64,000 bases of DNA, taken from contig JAOPZF010000200.1 of NCBI GenBank assembly GCA_025964255.1, positions 45,746 to 109,745 of the forward strand. The letters run 5' to 3'. This document shows, piece after piece, positions 58,143 through 64,000 of this stretch. A program made the position numbers and the translations under genes. A model generated the notes under the pieces. That model searched no databases, was not told the DNA's origin, and saw only the letters and a list, made by a program, of their open reading frames with translations. Each line of letters begins with the position of its first letter. The stretch's first letter is position 1. Origin of the DNA: Solirubrobacterales bacterium. GTDB lineage: Bacteria > Actinomycetota > Thermoleophilia > Solirubrobacterales > 70-9.

Positions 58143-59822
58143 ATGGAGGAGAAGGCTCGAGTGACTTCGGAGCAGTCGGTCGCCCAGCCCACCGGGACGG
58201 CGAAGGAGATCCCGTTCCACCCCGCGCCTGATGTCGCACGCTATCGCGCCGACGGTGAGTGGGGGACGGAAACGCTCAGCGACCTGGTCGCCCGGAACGC
58301 CGCGGCGCTCGGCGAGGCACCGGCCCTGATCGGCGACCGCGGCTCGCTCAGCTGGGCGCGCTACGACGCGCTCGGGACCGAACTGGCAGGGCTGCTCGCC
58401 GGGGCCGGCTTCGAGCCGGGCGCGCCGCTCGCCGTTCTCCTCCCGGACGGCCCGAGCGTCCACGTCACCTACCTCGCCTGCGAGCGGGCCGGCCACCCGA
58501 TCGTCGCGGTCGCCCCCCGCTCCGGGGTCAGCGAGGTCGCCCACCTGCTGCGACGGACCGAGGCCGCCGCGCTGATCAGCCACGACAGCTACGCCCGCCG
58601 CCCCGTCGCCGAGCTCCACGACGGCCTCCGCGAGGCCGGGCTGGACACGATGCGCGCGCTCGTCCTTCCCGACCTCGCCTCCCAGGGCCTCGCCGGCGCG
58701 ACCCTCGACGGCGCCGCGCTGCCCCCGCCCGCCACGCCCGCCGCGCCGCTCGACCCCGACGGCATCTACCTGATCAACTCGACCTCGGGGACGACCGGCC
58801 TGCCGAAGTGCGTCGTCCACAATCAGAACCGCTGGTTCAGCTTCGCTCGGATGGCGATCGAGGCGGGCGCCTTTGGCGCCGACGAGGTGGTGCTCTCCGC
58901 CGTCCCCAGCCCCTACGGCTTCGGCCTCTGGAGCGCTCACTTCGTGCCCGCCCTGCTCGGCTGTCCGACCGTGCTGATGGAGCGCTTCGAGGTGGAGCGG
59001 ATGCTCGACCTGATCGAGCGCCACCGGGTCACCTTCCTCGCCTGCGTCACCACCCAGATGATGATGATGCTCGGCTCGCCGACCTTGCCGCGACGCGACC
59101 TCGGCCCGCTGCGCACCGTCTTCACCGGCGGCGAGGCGGTCTCGTCCGAGGCGGCGGCGCGCTTCGAGGCGACCAGCGGCGCCCACGTCCTGCAGTTCTA
59201 CGGCTCCAACGAGAACGGCGCGATCAGCGTCACCCGCCACGACGACGGCGACGAGCAGCGCCTCGGCACCGCCGGCCGGCCACTCGCCGCGATGAACGTC
59301 CGCCTCTACGACGGCGAGCGCGACGTCACCGCGACCGGTGGCCCCGGCCAGGTCGCGAGCCGCGGCCCGACCGGCTGTCTCGGCTACTACCGCGACCCCG
59401 AGGCGAACGCCGAGCTCCTCAACGACGACGGCTGGATGCTGAGCGGCGACCTCGCCGAGATCGGCGACGACGGCTTCCTCCGCCTCACCGGCCGCGCCTC
59501 CGACCTGATCATCCGCGGTGGCAAGAACATCAGCGCGGTGGCGGTCGAGGCCGAGGCCGCGATCCACCCGGCGATCGCCCTCGCCGCCGCGATCCCGGCG
59601 CCCGACCCGGTCTTCGGCGAGCGCGTCTGCCTCTGCGTCCAGCTGCTGCCCGGCGAGTCGCTCACCCTCGAGGACCTCTGCGCCGACATGCTCTCCCGCG
59701 GCGTCTCCCGCGAGTGGCTACCGGAGCGGCTGATCGTCCTCGACGAGATGCCCCGCTCGGCCGGCGAGAAGGTGGCCAAGACCGAGCTGAGACGGCTCGT
59801 CGAGACCGACGCGACCCAGTAG
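58143..59822 (+). CDS. AMP-forming acyl-CoA synthetase (cyclohexanecarboxylate-CoA ligase type)
   Basis: A 559-residue ligase paralogous to that at 53475. NSTSGTTGLPKCVVH at about 212-226, PSPYGFGLWSAHF, FYGSNENG, RGGKNISAVAVEAEA, and a C-terminal Lys in SAGEKVAKTEL. The shared PKCV(M/V)H and AVPSP(Y/F)GFG-type segments make a subfamily distinct from FadD3. ATG at 58143. The two ligases probably activate side-chain acids at different stages. Single-gene unit. Confidence 0.83.
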   Translation: MEEKARVTSEQSVAQPTGTAKEIPFHPAPDVARYRADGEWGTETLSDLVARNAAALGEAPALIGDRGSLSWARYDALGTELAGLLAGAGFEPGAPLAVLLPDGPSVHVTYLACERAGHPIVAVAPRSGVSEVAHLLRRTEAAALISHDSYARRPVAELHDGLREAGLDTMRALVLPDLASQGLAGATLDGAALPPPATPAAPLDPDGIYLINSTSGTTGLPKCVVHNQNRWFSFARMAIEAGAFGADEVVLSAVPSPYGFGLWSAHFVPALLGCPTVLMERFEVERMLDLIERHRVTFLACVTTQMMMMLGSPTLPRRDLGPLRTVFTGGEAVSSEAAARFEATSGAHVLQFYGSNENGAISVTRHDDGDEQRLGTAGRPLAAMNVRLYDGERDVTATGGPGQVASRGPTGCLGYYRDPEANAELLNDDGWMLSGDLAEIGDDGFLRLTGRASDLIIRGGKNISAVAVEAEAAIHPAIALAAAIPAPDPVFGERVCLCVQLLPGESLTLEDLCADMLSRGVSREWLPERLIVLDEMPRSAGEKVAKTELRRLVETDATQ

Positions 59823-59952
59823 GGAGCGATCGTCGTGGGACGCGCCGCTCGTCACCCCGCTGGAAGAGCATCGACAAGGCGGTCGAAGCGCTGACGCCGT
59901 TCGCCGACCAGACCGAAGGGGAGGCGTCGGCGTTGGCGACTACGACAAGCGC

Positions 59953-60516
59953 TCAGCGTGGCGGGATCGGGCAGGCGACGGTCTCCAGCTGGAGGATCGC
60001 CAGGGTGCGACCGAAGCCGATGTACTGGCCCGCCATCATCATCAGCTCGAGGATCTCGCCGTCGTCGAAGTGCTCGTGGAGGGCTTCGATGTCGGCGTCG
60101 CCGATCTCGTGATGTTCGACCGCCATCCGTTCGGCGAAATCCACCGCGGCGCGCTCTGCCGGGCTGTAGTCAGGGTTCTCGGCAAAGTCGTCCGCCCAGA
60201 CGCCGGTCGCCTGCTCCTCGGGGATCGTCTCCGGCGCGAGCCGTGCCGCCTGGCAGGTCTGGCAACCGTTCAGCAGCGCGATCCGCAGCCGCACCAGCTC
60301 CTTCAGTCGCGGCGAGAGCTTCGCCACCCCGGCCGCCTGCTCGGCGTTGCTGTGCCACGGGTAGTAGAAGGCCAGGTACTGCTCGAGGAACTCCGGGTGG
60401 GCGTCGAACGCCCGGGCGACGCGGCGGGTCGCCCAGTCCCGCTCGTCGGCGCCGTCGTGCATCTCCTTGAGGAAGCCGTCCATCTCGGCTTCCTCGGCCA
60501 GCGGGATCCGTGCCAT
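59953..60516 (-). CDS. AhpD-like/carboxymuconolactone decarboxylase-family protein
   Basis: A 187-residue all-alpha protein. NGCQTCQAARL provides the CxxC pair of AhpD-type proteins, and LSPRLKELVRLRIALL precedes it. This suggests peroxidase or disulfide chemistry and not lactone decarboxylation. ATG at 60514-60516 with GGAGGACGAG. It has no KstR2-type box; it converges on the ligase gene across a 130-bp gap in which nothing else was recognised. Confidence 0.78.
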   Translation of the reverse strand: MARIPLAEEAEMDGFLKEMHDGADERDWATRRVARAFDAHPEFLEQYLAFYYPWHSNAEQAAGVAKLSPRLKELVRLRIALLNGCQTCQAARLAPETIPEEQATGVWADDFAENPDYSPAERAAVDFAERMAVEHHEIGDADIEALHEHFDDGEILELMMMAGQYIGFGRTLAILQLETVACPIPPR

Positions 60517-60673
60517 CTCGTCCTCCAGTCGTATGCCGCCGTCTCCTGGGACAGCCGCGACACGAGGATGATCCCAGCCGCACGCCCACCCGACTTGCGC
60601 CGGCTTGGAGATTCGACATAAGGCGGCACGCGAGCGATTGGAGCGCCCGCCGGCGCGTGAATACGGTCGGAGA

Positions 60674-61867
60674 ATGATCGACTTCGAGCTCGAGCCCGAG
60701 CTGAAAGAGCTGCGCGAGCGGGTCACCCGTTTCGTCCAAGAGGTGGCCATCCCGGCCGAGCCGCGCGACGTCTCGTCCCACGGCACCCCCGACGAGCTGC
60801 GCGCCGAGCTCCAGGAGGAGGCAAAGCGCTGGGGCGTCTTCGGGCCGCAGCTGAGCGAGGAGCTCGGCGGCCTCGGCCTCGATCACCGCGGCACCGCGGT
60901 GATCCTCGAGGAGTGTGGCTACAGCCTGCTCGGCCCGCAGGCGCTGAACTGCGCGGCGCCCGACGAGGGCAACATGCACATGCTCGACTTGATCGCCTCT
61001 CCCGAGCAGCGCGAGCGCTACCTGGTGCCGCTCGCCGCCGGCGAGACCCGCTCCTGCTTCTCGATGACCGAGCCCGCCCCGGGCGCCGGGTCCGATCCCT
61101 CGATGCTGCTGACGACGGCGCGGCGGACCGGCTCCGGCTGGTCGATCAGCGGCCGCAAGTGGTTCATCACCGGCGCCGAAGGGGCGGCGTTCACGATCTG
61201 CATGGCGCTCGCCGAGGACGCCGGCGCGACGATGTTCCTGGTCGATGCCGAGAACCCCGGCTTCCGGATCGAGCGCATCCTCGACGCCACCGACCGCGCC
61301 TTTCCCGGCGGCCACGCCGAAGTCTCCTTCGAGGACTGCGAGGTCGGCGAGGACGCGGTGCTCGGCCGCGTCGGCGAGGGCTTCCGCTATGCCCAGGTGC
61401 GCCTCGCCCCCGCCCGCCTCACCCACTGCGAGCGTTGGCTCGGTGCCGCCCGGCGCGCCCACGACTTCGCCCTCGACTACGTCTCCGGGCGCGAGGCGTT
61501 CGGCCGGCCGCTCGGGGAGCTCGGGATGGTGCAGGAGAAGCTCGCCCGCTCACTGATCGACATCGAGACCTCGCGCCTGCTGATCTGGCGCTGCGCCTGG
61601 GCGCTCGACCGCGGCGAGTCGGGCAAGCACGAGTCCTCGGTCGCCAAGGCCTACGTCGCCGAGGCGGTCAATCGGGTCGTCGACAACGCCGTCCAGGTGT
61701 GCGGCGCGACCGGCGTCTCCGGCGAGGGGCCGCTGGCCAGGCTGATCGACGAGACGCGGCCCTTCCGCATCTACGACGGCCCGACCGAGACGCACCTCTG
61801 GTCGATCGCCCGCCGCCAGCTCCGCGCCCGCGCCGCGCGTCGGCCGGAGCCGGCCGCCGGTTCGTGA
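60674..61867 (+). CDS. ACAD11-like acyl-CoA dehydrogenase
   Basis: A 397-residue acyl-CoA dehydrogenase related to that at 34043: LNCAAPDEGNMHML, SMTEPAPGAGSDPSML, SGRKWFITGAEGA, and VCGATGVSGEGPLARL near the C-terminus. Its stop overlaps the phosphotransferase GTG (GTGA), so the two halves of an ACAD10/11-like enzyme are made from one coupled message. Lengths of both are normal. No operator of the KstR2 type upstream. Confidence 0.82.
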   Translation: MIDFELEPELKELRERVTRFVQEVAIPAEPRDVSSHGTPDELRAELQEEAKRWGVFGPQLSEELGGLGLDHRGTAVILEECGYSLLGPQALNCAAPDEGNMHMLDLIASPEQRERYLVPLAAGETRSCFSMTEPAPGAGSDPSMLLTTARRTGSGWSISGRKWFITGAEGAAFTICMALAEDAGATMFLVDAENPGFRIERILDATDRAFPGGHAEVSFEDCEVGEDAVLGRVGEGFRYAQVRLAPARLTHCERWLGAARRAHDFALDYVSGREAFGRPLGELGMVQEKLARSLIDIETSRLLIWRCAWALDRGESGKHESSVAKAYVAEAVNRVVDNAVQVCGATGVSGEGPLARLIDETRPFRIYDGPTETHLWSIARRQLRARAARRPEPAAGS

Positions 61868-62889
61868 GCGCCTCCGACCTGGCGGAGGTGGCCCCCGCAG
61901 AGCCGCTCGCCGCCTACCTCGACTCGCTCGGGCTGGGGACCGGGGCGGTGCGGACCCGGCCGATCGGCGACGGGCACTCGAACCTCACCTTCCTGGTCGA
62001 GCGCGAGGGCGCGCGGGTCGTCCTGCGGCGGCCGCCGCAGGGGCCATTGCCGCCCTCGGCCCACGACGTGATCCGCGAAGCGCGCCTCCTCAGCGCGCTG
62101 CGCCCGCACGGCACGCCCGTGCCCGAGGTGCTCGGGAGGTGCGAGGACGAGGGCGTGATCGGTGCGCCGTTCTACGTGATGGCCTGGGTCGACGGCCACG
62201 TCCTCACCGAGGAGATGCCGGCCGGGCTGGTCGGCGAGGCGGAGCGGCTGTCGGAGTGCCTTGTCGACGGGCTGGTCGACCTGCACGCGGTCGACGCGAC
62301 GGACGACGAGCTGGCGGGCTTCGGCCGTCCCGACGGCTACCTCGAACGGCAGCTGAAGCGCTTCGGCGGGCTCTACGAGACCAACGTGACACGGCCGCTG
62401 CCCGACCTCGAGGCGGTCGCCGACTGGCTCGCCGCCAATCTGCCCGAGTCGCCCGCCTCGACCGTCGTCCACGGCGACTACCGCCTCGGCAACGTGATGA
62501 TCGCCCCCTCCCCCACCCGCCTCGCCGCGATCCTCGACTGGGAGATGGCGACGATCGGCGACCCGCTCGCCGACCTCGGCTACATGACCGCGATGTGGTC
62601 GGAGCCGACCGACCCGCCGAACCCGGTCAGCGACCTCTCCTCGCTGACCCGCGGCGCGGGCTTCCCCGATCGTGCCTTCCTCGCCGCCCGCTACGCGGAG
62701 CGCACCGGCCGCTCGCTCGACGCCCTCCCTTGGTACCAGGTGCTGGCGATCTGGAAGGCGTCGATCTTCCTCGAGGGCAGCTTCCGCCGCTTCGGCGCCG
62801 GCACCACCAGCGACCCGTACTTCGCGAGCCTCGAGACCGGCGTCCCCGCCCTCGCGGCCCTGGCTCTCGAACGGACCGAAGCTACCTAG
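61864..62889 (+). CDS. ACAD10/11-type phosphotransferase
   Basis: A 341-residue kinase-fold protein. GHSNLTFLVEREG begins the N-lobe, catalytic HGDYRLGN, metal-binding ILDWEMATIGDPLADLGY. GTG start in a GTGA overlap with the dehydrogenase. By analogy with animal ACAD10/11 it may phosphorylate a hydroxyacyl-CoA that the partner then converts to enoyl-CoA. Its 3' end overlaps the HicB stop on the other strand by 4 nt. Confidence 0.8.
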   Translation: MSASDLAEVAPAEPLAAYLDSLGLGTGAVRTRPIGDGHSNLTFLVEREGARVVLRRPPQGPLPPSAHDVIREARLLSALRPHGTPVPEVLGRCEDEGVIGAPFYVMAWVDGHVLTEEMPAGLVGEAERLSECLVDGLVDLHAVDATDDELAGFGRPDGYLERQLKRFGGLYETNVTRPLPDLEAVADWLAANLPESPASTVVHGDYRLGNVMIAPSPTRLAAILDWEMATIGDPLADLGYMTAMWSEPTDPPNPVSDLSSLTRGAGFPDRAFLAARYAERTGRSLDALPWYQVLAIWKASIFLEGSFRRFGAGTTSDPYFASLETGVPALAALALERTEAT

Positions 62890-63128
62890 GCGGCGATCAG
62901 CGTCGCGCTCGCGAGACTCCCAGCCGGCTCGACCTTCAGCGTGGAGACCCGCAGATCGGGCACTGCGCCTTCGGGCTCCGCCACCATCAGGCAGATTCCC
63001 TCCTCGAGGACGACGCGCAACTCCTCGAGATCATCCCCGGTGGCGAAGACCCCCGGGTACTCATCGACCGTCGCCCAGAAGGCTCCGTCCTCTCGCTCCA
63101 CCCTCACGTGTATCTGCCGCTCCGTCAT
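62886..63128 (-). CDS. hicB: HicB-family antitoxin
   Basis: An 80-residue protein. REDGAFWATVDEYPGVFATGDDLEEL is the degraded-RNase-H-like HicB fold, typically beginning with a substrate-like strand and 'PG' turn. The usual C-terminal DNA-binding domain is reduced; the end (STLKVEPAGSLASATLIAA) is a simple strand. ATG at 63126-63128; TTG at 63137 is an alternative. 15 nt after hicA. Confidence 0.75.
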   Translation of the reverse strand: MTERQIHVRVEREDGAFWATVDEYPGVFATGDDLEELRVVLEEGICLMVAEPEGAVPDLRVSTLKVEPAGSLASATLIAA

Positions 63129-63143
63129 CAGCTTCAAGAGTAA

Positions 63144-63371
63144 TCAATCCCCCTTCGTACGGTGACCGTTAAATCCCTTTGGTAGGCCACCTGTCAGCTC
63201 GCGCTCCAATTGCGCCTCGGACCGCTTCGAGTAGGCGCTCCGGGGGTTCTCAGGAAGCGTGATAGGGCGAGATCCAGGCTTCGTCATCTTGACCTGATGC
63301 TTGCCGCCGCGTTCTTTTGACCAACCCTCATGCTGCAATCGCTTGATCCATTCCTTCTGCGTTTTCGGCAC
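63144..63371 (-). CDS. hicA: HicA-family mRNA interferase toxin
   Basis: A 75-residue dsRBD-like protein. WIKRLQHEGWSKERGGKHQV carries the catalytic His in GGKH, then KPGSRPITLPENPRS. This is the normal HicA motif order. GTG start at 63369-63371. The tail (LTGGLPKGFNGHRTKGD) is slightly long. Toxin first, antitoxin second, as usual for hicAB. Confidence 0.8.
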   Translation of the reverse strand: MPKTQKEWIKRLQHEGWSKERGGKHQVKMTKPGSRPITLPENPRSAYSKRSEAQLERELTGGLPKGFNGHRTKGD

Positions 63372-63419
63372 GCCCCTTCAAGGGCGCAGGACCAAGACTC
63401 TCCCCCCACCCGGGCGTGC

Positions 63420-63466
63420 TTCCGCTGTTCCTTTTCCCGGCTATTCCGAGATAAGGAACAGCGGAA
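63420..63466. terminator. Hairpin between truncated hydrolase and hicA
   Basis: TTCCGCTGTTCCTT (63420-63433) and AAGGAACAGCGGAA (63453-63466), a perfect 14-bp stem with a 19-nt loop, 10 nt beyond the hydrolase stop on its own strand. TTTT follows the left arm on the plus strand. Confidence 0.65.
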
Positions 63467-63476
63467 CGCGGGGGAC

Positions 63477-64000
63477 CTACTCGAAGTTGCGCTGCAGCCA
63501 GCCGGTGAGGTGGCCGTTCACCTCGTCGGGCTTCTCCAGCTGGACCCAGTGGCCGGCGTCGGCGACCTCGTGTTGCTCTAGCTGAGGGAGGTAGGCGTCG
63601 AGGCCGTCATAGGACGCCTCGAAGAAGAACCAGTCGTCGGAGGCGTAGACCAGCAGCGCGGGGATGTCGACCACATAGTTCGACCCCTGGGCCTCTTCGA
63701 AGTCCTTGCGCAGCGCCCGGTACCAGTTCAACCCGCCGGTGAAGCCGGTCTTCTCGTAGACGTCTACGTAGAAGCGCAGGTTGTCCTCACTGCCGAGCGG
63801 CTCGCCGAACAGCTGCGGGTCGGCGACGAAGACGCCGGCCGGAACTTCCTGGATAGCTTTCGGGGCGGCGTCGAACTCGGCCCGGGTCATGCCGCGGCCG
63901 CGCATCAGCGAGCGGAAGGTGTGCTCGACGTCGTCGCCGAGGATCTTCTCGCCGACCCCCGGCTCCTGGAAGGTGCGCATATAGTGATTGGGGCCGCGCA
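63477..64000 (-). CDS. Alpha/beta-hydrolase, epoxide-hydrolase-like (5' end outside window)
   Basis: The C-terminal 174 or so residues of an alpha/beta hydrolase. The frame is open to the window edge (...RGPNHYMRTF), so the start lies beyond 64000. GGLNWYRALRKDFE and PALLVYASDDWFF hold the cap Tyr region and the acid; the catalytic His is in DAGHWVQLEKPDEVNG. This matches soluble epoxide hydrolases and haloalkane-dehalogenase relatives. The nucleophile is not in the window. Confidence 0.8.
   Translation of the reverse strand, partial: RGPNHYMRTFQEPGVGEKILGDDVEHTFRSLMRGRGMTRAEFDAAPKAIQEVPAGVFVADPQLFGEPLGSEDNLRFYVDVYEKTGFTGGLNWYRALRKDFEEAQGSNYVVDIPALLVYASDDWFFFEASYDGLDAYLPQLEQHEVADAGHWVQLEKPDEVNGHLTGWLQRNFE

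Noticed and set aside
59943..59952. Possible extra KstR2-type box (CAAGCGCTCAG)
   Set aside because: Only one half is present and it lies between convergent genes, not at a promoter.
59953..60516. 4-carboxymuconolactone decarboxylase
   Set aside because: The CxxC motif points to an AhpD-like redox protein; no other protocatechuate-pathway gene is nearby.
63335..63350. CAATCGCTTG resembling a KstR2-type box
   Set aside because: It lies inside hicA coding sequence and lacks the left arm.

Overview
The window is very GC-rich, densely packed DNA with frequent GTG/TTG starts and many 4-nt ATGA/GTGA gene overlaps. This points to an actinobacterium. The gene content (mycofactocin genes, many SDRs, acyl-CoA dehydrogenases and F420-type LLM flavoproteins) fits Mycobacteriales or, given the ribose-type ABC transporters and the odd order of steroid genes, a deep-branching Thermoleophilia/Solirubrobacterales lineage. 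The taxonomic placement is inference only. No rRNA, tRNA, IS element, prophage or CRISPR array was seen.

Region 1 (0-6.3 kb) is a mycofactocin locus. The minus-strand operon mftA-mftB-mftC-mftD-mftE-SDR encodes the redox cofactor peptide and its maturation. It is divergent from mftR-mftF on the plus strand. The 36-residue precursor MftA ends in the diagnostic IDGMCGVY.

Region 2 (6.3-60 kb) is a catabolic island. Its central genes look like the KstR2 regulon that degrades the last two rings (C and D) of steroids in mycobacteria and rhodococci: fadD3, fadE30, ipdF, ipdC, echA20, ipdA, ipdB, fadA6, fadE31/32-like genes and kstR2 itself. The order is different, and they are mixed with extra SDRs, crotonases, a MaoC hydratase, a second thiolase, three LLM flavoproteins, two ACAD11-like dehydrogenases or kinases, two further CoA ligases and two ribose-type ABC importers. 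Fifteen palindromic boxes with the core CAAGC-N4-GCTTG lie almost exclusively at the promoters of these units, including that of kstR2. They match the KstR2 motif AnCAAGnnCTTGnT as I remember it. Nearly every unit between 6.3 and 59.8 kb therefore appears to answer to one TetR repressor. The mft operon has a different palindrome and is probably under MftR.

Working model: one or both ABC systems import a steroid-like or other alicyclic substrate. CoA ligases activate it. Acyl-CoA dehydrogenases, crotonases/MaoC and SDRs shorten the side chain. IpdF, IpdC, EchA20 and IpdAB then open rings D and C, and thiolases finish the job. Mycofactocin-coupled SDRs (nicotinoproteins) embedded in the same regulon give the reason for keeping the cofactor locus next door. 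Ring A/B genes (kstD, ksh, hsa) and mce4 are not in this window.

Region 3 (59.9-64 kb) has no KstR2-type boxes. It holds an AhpD-like protein, a translationally coupled ACAD11-like dehydrogenase/kinase pair, a HicAB module and a truncated alpha/beta hydrolase. A second toxin-antitoxin pair (VapBC-like) sits at 38 kb. The only gene-free stretch above 300 bases is 51183-51661, a repeat- and hairpin-rich convergent intergenic region.
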